DNA of 64,000 bases from Microcystis panniformis FACHB-1757. GTDB taxonomy: Bacteria > Cyanobacteriota > Cyanobacteriia > Cyanobacteriales > Microcystaceae. The notes beneath the pieces are model-generated. The model did no database searches, was not told the origin of the DNA, and worked only from the letters and a program-made list of their open reading frames with translations. Positions within the stretch are counted from its first letter, which is position 1. Each line of letters opens with the position of its first letter. A program made the position numbers and the translations under genes. The stretch lies in the NCBI RefSeq assembly GCF_001264245.1, contig NZ_CP011339.1:2232001-2296000 (forward strand), read 5' to 3'. Positions 18,423 through 26,128 of this stretch are shown here, piece after piece.

Positions 18423-18610
18423 CTACGAAGATTCGGGATGTCATTAAATTATTAGAAAAAGATGGCTGGTTTCTCGTTAATACAGTCGGTAGTCATCGCC
18501 AATATGAGCATCCAACAAAAAGGGGAAAGGTGACTGTTGCTGGCAAATTAAGTGATGATGTTCGTAAAGGAACTTTAGCTAGTATTCTTAAACAAGCAGG
18601 GTTAAAATGA
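18419..18610 (+). CDS. hicA: HicA-type mRNA interferase toxin
   Basis: There are 63 residues with the HicA double-stranded-RNA-binding fold pattern (IKLLEKDGW) and the catalytic histidine in GSHRQYEHP. HicA toxins cleave mRNA when free of HicB. It overlaps hicB by 4 bp. The pair sits between duplicated copies of a RelB-like antitoxin gene. Confidence 0.88.
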   Translation: MTTKIRDVIKLLEKDGWFLVNTVGSHRQYEHPTKRGKVTVAGKLSDDVRKGTLASILKQAGLK

Positions 18611-18876
18611 TCGACAAATATCTAATTGTTCTCGAAAAAAGTGAGACGGGATTTTCAGCTTATTCACCCGATGTATTGGGTTGTGTAGCAACAGGTGCGA
18701 CTCTAGAAGAAACAACGGAGCAAATGCGATCAGCTTTGGCTTTGCATTTGGCAGATGTTGAAAACTTGCCCCAACCGCGAGGGATTGATGCTTATTTAGA
18801 AGCTTTGCGAGATTCGGAAGGAGAAGCATTTTTTCTAACTCATATTCCCATAGATCAAGTGTTAGTTAAATCTTAG
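18607..18876 (+). CDS. hicB: HicB-type antitoxin
   Basis: There are 89 residues with the HicB N-terminal fold (SAYSPDVLGCVATGATLEE). It should bind and block the HicA encoded just upstream. A 3' fragment of a very similar gene occurs at 25521-25649. Confidence 0.87.
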   Translation: MIDKYLIVLEKSETGFSAYSPDVLGCVATGATLEETTEQMRSALALHLADVENLPQPRGIDAYLEALRDSEGEAFFLTHIPIDQVLVKS

Positions 18877-18890
18877 TTTTATTAAGGAAA

Positions 18891-18941
18891 ATGAACGACA
18901 AACTTTAGCAAACTGGAATTAAAGCTTTTACTTTAATATGA
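18891..18941 (+). pseudogene. Remnant of the start of the NB-ARC gene
   Basis: The stretch GCAAACTGGAATTAAAGCTT (about 18909) is identical to the start of the gene at 19515 (about 19531), and the preceding ATGAA is kept. Stops follow. It shows that the antitoxin-to-NB-ARC junction was duplicated. Confidence 0.75.
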
Positions 18942-19032
18942 TCAAAGATCAAGTACAGGAACCAGAAGCCTGTTCCACGGGGTAGGCATTTTGTTATTTC
19001 ACAGGCTATAATCTTATTAAAGATAAAACACA

Positions 19033-19227
19033 GATTAGGAGACAAAAATGTTAGAAGATCAAGCCCAAGCACTCAAGCCTATTGTTAAAGAGGTTCTGCA
19101 TGAGTTATTATTGCAAGAACGGGAAACTTTAACAGACGTAATTTATGAAGTGATAGAGGATATGGCTCTAGCCAAAGCAATAGAAGAAGGTCTTCATGAT
19201 GAAAATGTCAGTCGAGAAGAAATTTTT
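19033..19227 (+). repeat. 195-bp direct repeat, copy 2
   Basis: Partner of 18204-18398. The repeats flank the hicAB pair. Confidence 0.9.
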
Positions 19228-19245
19228 TCTTTATTAGCAGAGTAA
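19048..19245 (+). CDS. Antitoxin paired with RelE
   Basis: There are 65 residues, acidic and helical, lying 3 bp before a relE-like toxin gene. Position and size fit an antitoxin of a type II pair; the sequence itself does not match a DNA-binding fold that I recognise. It is the intact version of the duplicate at 18219. Confidence 0.75.
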   Translation: MLEDQAQALKPIVKEVLHELLLQERETLTDVIYEVIEDMALAKAIEEGLHDENVSREEIFSLLAE

Positions 19246-19248
19246 ATC

Positions 19249-19515
19249 ATGCAAGTTGAATTTCGTCGCCTTTTTTTTCGAGATTTAGGCGCTATCAAAG
19301 ATCGTAAGCTACGACAACGAATTGAAGCTGTCATTGCGGAGGTAGAAGCGGCCAATAATCTAGCTGAGTTAAGAAATATCAAAGCTATTGAAGGCCACCC
19401 CAGTTACTATCGGCTAAGAATAGGAGATTACCGCATAGGTATTTATGTTGAGGAGAATATGATTGCTTTTGTCCGAGTTGTACACCGTAAAGAAATGTAC
19501 CGTTATTTTCCCTAA
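19249..19515 (+). CDS. RelE/ParE-family toxin
   Basis: There are 88 residues with the RelE pattern: FRRLFFRDLGAI at the start and the strand pair YYRLRIGDYRIGIYVE, followed by FVRVVHRKEMYRYFP. Members cleave ribosome-bound mRNA. The stop codon overlaps the ATG of the NB-ARC gene by one base, so toxin and STAND protein are probably translated from one message. Confidence 0.87.
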   Translation: MQVEFRRLFFRDLGAIKDRKLRQRIEAVIAEVEAANNLAELRNIKAIEGHPSYYRLRIGDYRIGIYVEENMIAFVRVVHRKEMYRYFP

Positions 19516-22031
19516 TGAATAATCCATTTAAGCAAACTGGAATTAAAGCTTCTACTTTTGGCGATAATGCTCAGATTTCCATTGAGCAGAAAATAATTTT
19601 GCCATCTGTACCAAAACAGGTTAAAGAAAACCCGCACAATTTACCCAATAGTGGGGTCGAGAAATTTGTTGGACGTGATGAAGTTTTAAGCCAATTAGCA
19701 ACCCAATTACAGGAAGCTAACCGCGTGGCGATTTCGACGTTGACGGGTATGAGTGGTGTTGGTAAATCGGAATTAGCGTTATGGTATAGTTGGCAAGAAT
19801 GGCACAAAAAGACTTATCTAGGGGGGATTCTTTGGTTAAATGTAGCAGAAAGCGATCCGGGTTTGAGTATTTTAACTTTTGCTCAGATTCATTTAGGATT
19901 AATTTTACCGACAGAAGGCGAATTGGTAGAGCGGATTCGTTTTTGTTGGCATAATTGGTTCAAAAATGAGCAGGATCAAGCCTTAATTATTTTTGATGAT
20001 GTGCGTCGCTATAAACAAATAAAAGACTATTTACCGCCTCAAGGAGAAAAGCGGTTTAAGGTGATTATTACGACTCGTAATGAACAGATTGCTCGTAATT
20101 TTAACCCGATTGATTTAGAAGTGTTAAGTCCTGATGCGGCGGTAGAATTGTTGGCTGTCTTTTTACCCAATGCGGTAGTAAATAATCCAGAAAAAGCCAG
20201 AGAATTAGTCAAATGGTTGGGGTATTTACCGTTAGGGATTGAGTTGGTGGGACGCTATGGACAGTATATGAGTTGTGACTTAACAAAACTTTTATCACAG
20301 TTACAGGCGCAAAAATTAAAGGATGAGAGTTTACAATTTCCCCAAAATGCTTTTATGACGGCTCAAAGGGAGGTAGCAGCGGCGTTTGAGTTGAGTTGGG
20401 GGGAGTTGAGTGAGAGTTCTCGATTAGCAGGAGAATGGCTCAGTTTGTTTGCGGAAAGTCGGATTAATGAAAAGTTAATTTTGTCTTTGTTTGAGGAGAG
20501 ATACCCCCAACCCCAACCCTTAAAAAGGGGAGCTATAGAGAGATATTTTCCGACATTTTCACGCTGGTTTGGTCTATCTAAATCGGTTTCTGCGTCTATT
20601 GATCCGCCTGATTTACCGATACCGACTAGGACTGATTTACGACATTTGGTAAATTTAAACTTGCTAAATGATGTTGATAATCAGAACTATGACTTGCATA
20701 CTTTAATTCGGATGTATTTGCGCGATAAGTTAGAAGCATCGGCGTTTAAGGAGGAAGCAAAGCGAGCCTATTGTCAGGTGATGGTTGGGATTGCGAAAAC
20801 TATTAAGAGGACTTTGACCTTAAAAGACATTGATAACTTGGAGCCGGATATTGAGCATCTAAAAGTTGTTGCAGAGGAATTAGATCAATGGTTAGATAAT
20901 GAAGATTTAACGTGGTCTTTTTATGGCTTAAGTGCATTTTATCGAGCGCAGGGACTTTATCAGCAAGGGGTTCTTTATTGTGAACGCTGTTTAACTCTGA
21001 GTGAACAACGCTTAGGCAAAAATCATCCTGATGTGGCGACCAGTCTCAACAATCTGGCGGAACTTTATCGCGCTCAAGGGAAATACGCAAAAGCAGAACC
21101 TCTCTTTTTGCGAGCGCAGGCAATTACAGAAAAGCAATTAGGAGAAGAGCATCCTGATGTGGCCAACAGTCTCAACAATCTGGCTGGTCTTTATTATGAT
21201 CAAGGGAAATACGCAGAAGCAGAACCTCTCTTTTTGCGCTCGCTGGCGATTCGGGAAAAGCTATTAGGAAAAGAGCATCCTGCTGTGGCGACCAGTCTCA
21301 ACAATCTGGCGAATCTTTATTGCGCTCAAGGGAAATACGCAAAAGCAGAACCTCTCTTTTTGCACTCGCTGGGGATTACGGAAAAGCAATTAGGCTCCGA
21401 CCATCCTGAAGTGGCGACCAGTCTCAACAATTTGGCGTTACTTTATGATTTTCAAGGGAAATACGCAGAAGCAGAACCTCTCTTTTTGCACTCGCTGGGG
21501 ATTACGGAAAAGCAATTAGGCTCCGACCATCCTGATGTGGCGACCAGTCTCAACAATTTGGCGTTACTTTATGATTCTCAAGGGAAATACGCAGAAGCCG
21601 AACCTCTCTTTTTGCGAGCGCTGGCGATTACAGAAAAGCAATTAGGAAAAGAGCATCCTGATGTGGCCAACAGTCTCAACAATCTGGCTGGTCTTTATTA
21701 TGATCAAGGGAAATACGCAGAAGCAGAACCCCTCTATTTGGGAGCACTGGCGATTCGGGAAAAGCAATTAGGAGCAGAGCATCCTCATGTGGCCAACAGT
21801 CTCAACAATCTGGCGGATCTTTATCAGTCTCAAGGGAAATACACAGAAGCAGAACCTCTCTATCAAAGAGCGATTGCTATTTTGATAGCCACACTAGGCG
21901 AAAATCACCCTAACACGCAAACAGTAAAAAATAATTATAATCTGATGCTTTCTCAACTTCCTGATGAGGAATTAAGCCAACGCTTTCCCCCCGAAATGGT
22001 GGAAATGTTGCGTAACCTAAGACAAAATTAG
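19515..22031 (+). CDS. NB-ARC STAND NTPase with TPR repeats
   Basis: There are 838 residues. A short strand-forming N-terminus (GDNAQISIEQKI, 16-27) precedes an NB-ARC domain with P-loop GMSGVGKS (78-85), Walker B ALIIFDD (about 154-160) and a GLPL-like YLPLGIEL. A winged-helix-like middle is followed by about eight tetratricopeptide repeats of 42 residues (HPDVATSLNNLA...YAEAEPLF) to near the end. Such STAND proteins sense a ligand by their repeats and switch on a partner; many are anti-phage or cell-death systems. The co-transcribed relE-type pair and the 156-residue protein at 17739 are candidate partners. Confidence 0.87.
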   Translation: MNNPFKQTGIKASTFGDNAQISIEQKIILPSVPKQVKENPHNLPNSGVEKFVGRDEVLSQLATQLQEANRVAISTLTGMSGVGKSELALWYSWQEWHKKTYLGGILWLNVAESDPGLSILTFAQIHLGLILPTEGELVERIRFCWHNWFKNEQDQALIIFDDVRRYKQIKDYLPPQGEKRFKVIITTRNEQIARNFNPIDLEVLSPDAAVELLAVFLPNAVVNNPEKARELVKWLGYLPLGIELVGRYGQYMSCDLTKLLSQLQAQKLKDESLQFPQNAFMTAQREVAAAFELSWGELSESSRLAGEWLSLFAESRINEKLILSLFEERYPQPQPLKRGAIERYFPTFSRWFGLSKSVSASIDPPDLPIPTRTDLRHLVNLNLLNDVDNQNYDLHTLIRMYLRDKLEASAFKEEAKRAYCQVMVGIAKTIKRTLTLKDIDNLEPDIEHLKVVAEELDQWLDNEDLTWSFYGLSAFYRAQGLYQQGVLYCERCLTLSEQRLGKNHPDVATSLNNLAELYRAQGKYAKAEPLFLRAQAITEKQLGEEHPDVANSLNNLAGLYYDQGKYAEAEPLFLRSLAIREKLLGKEHPAVATSLNNLANLYCAQGKYAKAEPLFLHSLGITEKQLGSDHPEVATSLNNLALLYDFQGKYAEAEPLFLHSLGITEKQLGSDHPDVATSLNNLALLYDSQGKYAEAEPLFLRALAITEKQLGKEHPDVANSLNNLAGLYYDQGKYAEAEPLYLGALAIREKQLGAEHPHVANSLNNLADLYQSQGKYTEAEPLYQRAIAILIATLGENHPNTQTVKNNYNLMLSQLPDEELSQRFPPEMVEMLRNLRQN
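21021..21910 (+). repeat. 126-bp TPR-coding repeats
   Basis: Seven full units and a part, each coding for 42 residues, many nearly identical at the DNA level. This allows repeat gain or loss by recombination. Confidence 0.9.
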
Positions 22032-22057
22032 CTTTTTTTAAAGGAAGAATAAAAAAC

Positions 22058-22153
22058 ATGAACATCAAACAGCAACTACTAGAAAAATATCGCAAGCAAG
22101 GCTTAGAATTATGATTTTATGCGATACGGGAGTATTATTTTGTTTCGTTCTTA
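22058..22153 (+). pseudogene. Remnant of a VapBC-like pair
   Basis: An 18-codon frame (MNIKQQLLEKYRKQ...) with AAGGAAG upstream ends in an ATGA overlap with a frame that starts MILCDTGVLFC. That is the usual start of a PIN-domain toxin with its first acidic residue. The PIN frame is lost after about 15 codons. Confidence 0.5.
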
Positions 22154-22180
22154 TTTACTTCCAGAAATCCTCCACTTTAT

Positions 22181-22561
22181 TCAATTTATGCCTTGAAGCC
22201 AAGCACCAAGTTCTTCTTCGGACATCTCGCCAGCCGCCACCGCCAGCATAGTTGCCACCACCTCGGCTTCTGGAGCGATTAACTCAATGCTATTAACTTG
22301 GAGAAAAGTCGCCATGACGACGAAAGCGGTGCGCTTGTTGCCGTCCACAAAGGGGTGATTTTTTGCCAGTCCCCAGCAATAAGCGGCGGCTAATTGGTAC
22401 AGGCTGACATCGGGGTTGTAAGTGTGGAGATGGCGAGGTCTGGCGAGGGCGCTGGAGAGTTTTCCTAGGTCGAGGATGCCTTCGGCTCCGCCAAAGAGAG
22501 CGAGTTGCTGGTGGTGAATTGCTCTGGCTGCTTGTTCACTAATCCAGATGATTTCGCTCAC
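22181..22561 (-). CDS. doc: Death-on-curing (Doc) family toxin
   Basis: There are 126 residues from a GTG start that overlaps the antitoxin stop by 4 bp. The Fic/Doc core motif HPFVDGNKRTA is intact. Doc phosphorylates elongation factor Tu and so halts translation. The partner just upstream is AbrB-like, not the classical Phd. Confidence 0.9.
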   Translation of the reverse strand: MSEIIWISEQAARAIHHQQLALFGGAEGILDLGKLSSALARPRHLHTYNPDVSLYQLAAAYCWGLAKNHPFVDGNKRTAFVVMATFLQVNSIELIAPEAEVVATMLAVAAGEMSEEELGAWLQGIN

Positions 22562-22779
22562 TTGGCCAATTCCCGCAGGGCGTTGCGATAGCGGCGGGTA
22601 ACTTGAGAAGCTGCTTTCATAATTTGCTCGAATTCTGGGTCGTAGGTGGTTAACTGTACCCCGTCTGGCGTTTCGGTGACGTATATCGTATCTCCTTCTC
22701 CCACCTGGAGTTTGTCGAGAACTTCTTTGGGGAAAGAGGCTCCTAATGAGTTGCCGATTTTGCAGATTTTGAGCTTCAT
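22558..22779 (-). CDS. AbrB/SpoVT-type antitoxin of Doc
   Basis: There are 73 residues with the swapped-hairpin AbrB fold pattern (CKIGNSLGASFPKEVLDKLQVGEGD). It should bind DNA at its own promoter, and the C-terminal helix should block Doc. Confidence 0.87.
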   Translation of the reverse strand: MKLKICKIGNSLGASFPKEVLDKLQVGEGDTIYVTETPDGVQLTTYDPEFEQIMKAASQVTRRYRNALRELAK

Positions 22780-22897
22780 TTTTTTACCTCATCGTTGTTT
22801 GTAGTCGCTGCGTCACTAGCGCAACAACAGTTGCAATAAGAAGCAGTACAATTAAAGATAAGCACCAGTTTAGTAATATCTTCCACTGTTTAAACGT

Positions 22898-22945
22898 TCA
22901 TAGAACATTTTACACCATGATCTCGGAAAAGCCAAAATAAACCTC
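22898..22945 (+). repeat. 48-bp dispersed repeat, copy 1
   Basis: Almost identical to 23950-23998 (shared start CGTTCATAGAACATTTTACA). The two flank the TumE/HicB cluster as direct repeats. Confidence 0.85.
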
Positions 22946-23010
22946 AAAAGAACCCAATGGAGTGGCAATCATTTTTTACTCTAAATTAACACTGACAAGA
23001 AAAAATCACC

Positions 23011-23331
23011 ATGCAAACCCAACCGCTAGAATCAAACTCAACAAACCTGATTAAACTGCGCTCTAGTCAACCAGAATCGCTTAAATCAATGATTAAAATC
23101 GATCTGAATAATCGGCTACGGGACTTAGAAAGCGGATTACAAAAAACTCAAGCTCGCTTAAAAGAATTTGAAACCCAATATCAATGGTCAACAGAGCAGT
23201 TTGTTGATTTGTTTACCAACGATCAATTACAACACAGTGAAGATTTTGATGAATGGTTAGGAGAATCATGGATGCTTGACAAAATACAGCAAAAAATAGC
23301 CATCATTAAGGAGATTGAATTTGTTGATTGA
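23011..23331 (+). CDS. Putative antitoxin (TumA position)
   Basis: There are 106 residues, mostly helical with a central coiled-coil segment (about 30-60). The gene overlaps the TumE-like frame that follows, as in TumE-TumA pairs. The family was not recognised directly; the call rests on context. Confidence 0.55.
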   Translation: MQTQPLESNSTNLIKLRSSQPESLKSMIKIDLNNRLRDLESGLQKTQARLKEFETQYQWSTEQFVDLFTNDQLQHSEDFDEWLGESWMLDKIQQKIAIIKEIEFVD

Positions 23332-23716
23332 GACTTACTTTGAGAGAATTAGAAAACTTCTCACAAACTCATCCATGATCCAAACTTTTGAACTTGACAC
23401 ATAAAAACGGACAGAGAGTCTCGGTTTTATTAGAGGAAATATTACCTTTATTGACGGCTCTCGGCTCTATATTCGAGAATTTGTCGAAGTAGAGATCAGC
23501 ATAAACCGAGGCAAATATTCTTACCACTATATCAATCAAAAAGGTGATTTAATTTTCCGTTATGATAATGCTCCTCATCATCAAAAACTTAATTTTCCTT
23601 CATTTCCTCATCATAAGCATGATCGACATGAAGATAATATAGTAAGCTCAAAAGCTCCTTTTTTAGAAGAAGTTTTTCAAGAAATTGAGGATATTAACAA
23701 TGAATTATCACTATAG
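23321..23716 (+). pseudogene. TumE (DUF6516)-like toxin with an in-frame stop
   Basis: A frame from TTG 23321 to TAG 23714-23716 encodes a TumE-like protein: SRLYIREFVEVE, YSYHYINQKGDLIFRYDNAPHH and FPHHKHDRHED. One TAA at 23402-23404 (codon 28) interrupts it; no frameshift is present. It would need readthrough or an internal start to make the domain. It overlaps genes on both sides. Confidence 0.72.
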
Positions 23717-23909
23717 TATTTTTATTCAATGGTCAGAAGAAGACAACAAATTTATCGCCCATCTCCCTGAATTTGTCCCTTATGCTCATACCCATGGTGA
23801 AACCTACCATGCAGCCCTACAAAATGCCCTTGAAGTTCTATATATACTTATCGAAGACTACACTGCACGAGACAAATCTCTCCCACCTCTCCAGGCTATT
23901 TCCGCATAG
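23700..23909 (+). CDS. Orphan HicB-like antitoxin
   Basis: ATG 23700 gives 69 residues with the HicB pattern (IQWSEEDNKFIAHLPEF, HGETYHAALQNALEVL). No HicA gene follows. A start-less copy is found at 24944-25146. Confidence 0.75.
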   Translation: MNYHYSIFIQWSEEDNKFIAHLPEFVPYAHTHGETYHAALQNALEVLYILIEDYTARDKSLPPLQAISA

Positions 23910-23949
23910 CCCAAATATTCTCAGTTCAGTAATATCTCCTAGTATTTAA

Positions 23950-23998
23950 CCGTTCATAGAACATTTTACACCATGATCTCGGAAAAGCCAAAATAAAC
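23950..23998 (+). repeat. 48-bp dispersed repeat, copy 2
   Basis: Partner of 22898-22945. Confidence 0.85.
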
Positions 23999-24138
23999 AT
24001 TATGCAAGTTACGGCTTAAATCATTACTGAAGTTGTTATATCGCCTTCTTCTCGATCAGAACCAAAAAGCCCAAAATAAATCATGAAAACATCTTTTGCT
24101 TTATTATAAGAGTAATCCCCACAAACCGTAAGCGATTT

Positions 24139-24390
24139 ATGTATCAAGTCACCGTTGATTACGCCAAAGCCAACCTAGAAGAACTCTGTGATCGCACTGA
24201 AAAAGAACCCGATGGAGTAGTGATCGTTCGTGAAAATCGCAGTTATATTCTCATTACTCAAGAAGAATGGGAATCCTTAGCTGAAACCTCCGAACTCATG
24301 CAAGATTCCAAACTATTACAACATATTGCATCAGCACGACGAGAATATGCCGCAGGAGAAACCCTGATAATGGAACAAGTATTTGGATGA
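24139..24390 (+). CDS. Phd/YefM-family antitoxin
   Basis: There are 83 residues with the Phd/YefM N-terminal DNA-binding fold (VDYAKANLEELCDR, VVIVRENRSYILITQEEWESL). Its TGA overlaps the ATG of the toxin frame. The toxin is broken, so this is now probably a lone antitoxin. Confidence 0.87.
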   Translation: MYQVTVDYAKANLEELCDRTEKEPDGVVIVRENRSYILITQEEWESLAETSELMQDSKLLQHIASARREYAAGETLIMEQVFG

Positions 24391-24644
24391 CAACCTACAC
24401 AATTGTCTTTTCTAAACAAGCGCGAAAAGATACCGACGAACTCACCCAAAAACAAAAAGTCAAACTTCAATAAATTTTAACTAACATAATTGCAATTAAT
24501 CCCTATATTGGCAAATCCTTAAAAGGCGATTTAGAAGGCTTGTATTCCTATCGCCTAAATAGAAAAGATCGTCTGCTTTATAAAATTTATGAAGACGATC
24601 AAACTATTCTGATTATTCGTACTAAAACACACTATGGAGATTAG
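24387..24644 (+). pseudogene. YoeB/RelE-like toxin with an in-frame stop
   Basis: The frame starts MTTYTIVFSKQARKD and resumes after one TAA (24471-24473, codon 29) with KSLKGDLEGLYSYRLNRKDRLLYKIY and RTKTHYGD. This is the YoeB pattern with its C-terminal His-Tyr. The rest is intact, so the stop is a single, probably recent lesion. Confidence 0.8.
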
Positions 24645-24670
24645 GTAAGAGCGGTCATAATGTCTGAATT

Positions 24671-24798
24671 CATCCCCGTTTAGAATATAGCTTGCCCCTG
24701 TCAGGCAAAGATAGTAGTGATGCTGATCGCTACCGGGAAAAAGACGTAAGAAATGCACTTCAGGAACTAGCAAAATTAAATCAAGGAGACAACCCATG
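24671..24798 (+). other. Unidentified short open fragment
   Basis: A frame of about 43 codons (HPRLEYSLPLSGKDS...) ends in an ATGA at 24796-24799. It has no start and no recognised family. It may be a relic of another antitoxin. Confidence 0.3.
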
Positions 24799-24943
24799 AA
24801 TTATCGGCTCTTCTCGACTTTGTGTGATAATTTTTGCTTATAGAATCGTGAAATATTTACCTAGAAAGACTTTGAGGACTATTTTGCTGAAGAAACTATC
24901 AGTATAGACCCCGTTTCCACACAGAAACCAGAAGAGCCAATTA

Positions 24944-25146
24944 TCACTATAGTATTTTTATTCAATGGTCACAACAATACAACAAATTTATCGCCCATCT
25001 CCCTGAATTTGGCCCCTATGCTCATACCCAGGGTGAAACCTACAATGCAGCCCTACAAAATGCCCTTGAAGTCCTAGATCTACTTATCGAAGACTACACT
25101 GCACGAGACAAATCTCTCCCAATTTTTCAGGCTATTTCCCCATAGC
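24944..25146 (+). pseudogene. Start-less copy of the HicB-like gene
   Basis: Nearly identical to 23705-23909 but lacking the ATG. It ends in TAG at 25144-25146. Confidence 0.8.
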
Positions 25147-25192
25147 AAAAATATACTATATTACACTCAAAACGAATTTTATCTGAGCAATT

Positions 25193-25429
25193 ATGGCTGA
25201 ATTAAGTTCAAAAATTACGGCAATTATTTATTCTGGTGAACAACAAGAATATGTAGCCGAATGCGCGGAAATTTCGGTTGTGACCCAGGGAAATACCTTA
25301 GATGAGGTGGTTAATAATCTCAAAGAAGCTGTCTTATTATATTTAGAAGGAGAAGAGCCTAGTGAGTTTGGTCTAGTTGCCAAACCTTCTCTACAGATTA
25401 CGGTTGAGTTACAGCCTGAATATGCCTAA
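25193..25429 (+). CDS. HicB-family antitoxin
   Basis: There are 78 residues with the HicB fold (YVAECAEISVVTQGNTLDEVVNNLKEAV). The stop overlaps the start of a truncated hicA. Confidence 0.8.
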   Translation: MAELSSKITAIIYSGEQQEYVAECAEISVVTQGNTLDEVVNNLKEAVLLYLEGEEPSEFGLVAKPSLQITVELQPEYA

Positions 25430-25649
25430 ACTGAAACAACTATCAGGCAAAGACGTGATCAAAATTCTCGCTCGATTTGGCTTTACTATTCACAGTCAAC
25501 GAGGAAGTCACATTAAATTGCTTTGCATTTAGCAGATGTTGAAAATTGGCCCGAACCGCGAGGAATTGATACCTATCTAGAAGCTTTGCGAGATTCGGAA
25601 GGAAAAACATTTTTTCTGACTCATATTCCACTGGAGCAAGTCTTAGTTA
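25422..25649 (+). pseudogene. hicA 5' fragment fused to a hicB 3' fragment
   Basis: 25422-25520 encodes a HicA start up to the catalytic region (GKDVIKILARFGF, QRGSHIKL). At 25521 it switches to the 3' half of a gene like hicB at 18607, in another frame (LEALRDSEG, FFLTHIPLEQVLV). Loss of the toxin leaves the upstream HicB unpaired. Confidence 0.8.
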
Positions 25650-25854
25650 GGGTTTGCTGAAAAAGTTTGTTGGTGGGGTTAGGAGTCGGTCGTTTCAGGC
25701 TTTGTTGCCCTTCTTTTTTGTACCAGTTTATGTACTATAAAAAGAATAATGCCAGGTTTTTGAATGTCCCAATCCTATATTCTGGCACCAACATCGGATT
25801 TTAACAGGTCAAAAGCCTTATTTTAAAAAGGTTTTACCATTATTCAGCCAGCCC
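25650..25854 (+). mobile_element. MITE or IS remnant with GGGTTTGCTGAA ends
   Basis: Starts GGGTTTGCTGAAAAAG and ends CAGCCAGCCC, the same end type as MITE D, but the interior differs. No matching target duplication is visible, because MITE A has entered right beside it. Confidence 0.6.
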
Positions 25855-25856
25855 TA

Positions 25857-25974
25857 AGTAGGTGGGTGGAATTAAATATAAGATGAACGTAGGTTGGGTT
25901 GAAGCATGAAACCCAACCCCCGCTCATGTTACGCTACCGCTAACCCATCCTACAAATAATTGTGCCTCCCTACT
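25857..25974 (+). mobile_element. MITE type A (118 bp, TA target), copy 1
   Basis: The ends AGTAGG and CCTACT are flanked by TA on both sides. The sequence matches copies at 41308-41425 and 49673-49790. The TA duplication fits an IS630/Tc1-mariner type transposase. Confidence 0.88.
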
Positions 25975-26128
25975 TATTAGCTGCTTTAGAGAAAAATCCC
26001 CCAAAACTCAAACAGTAATGCTGAAAAAGTCTTTGAGTGGCAACAGGGAACAGTTTTTGATGCCTTAAACCAGCCATCTTCGCTCATCAGACCCATAAAC
26101 AAGCAAAATTATCTGTATATTTAATCAC

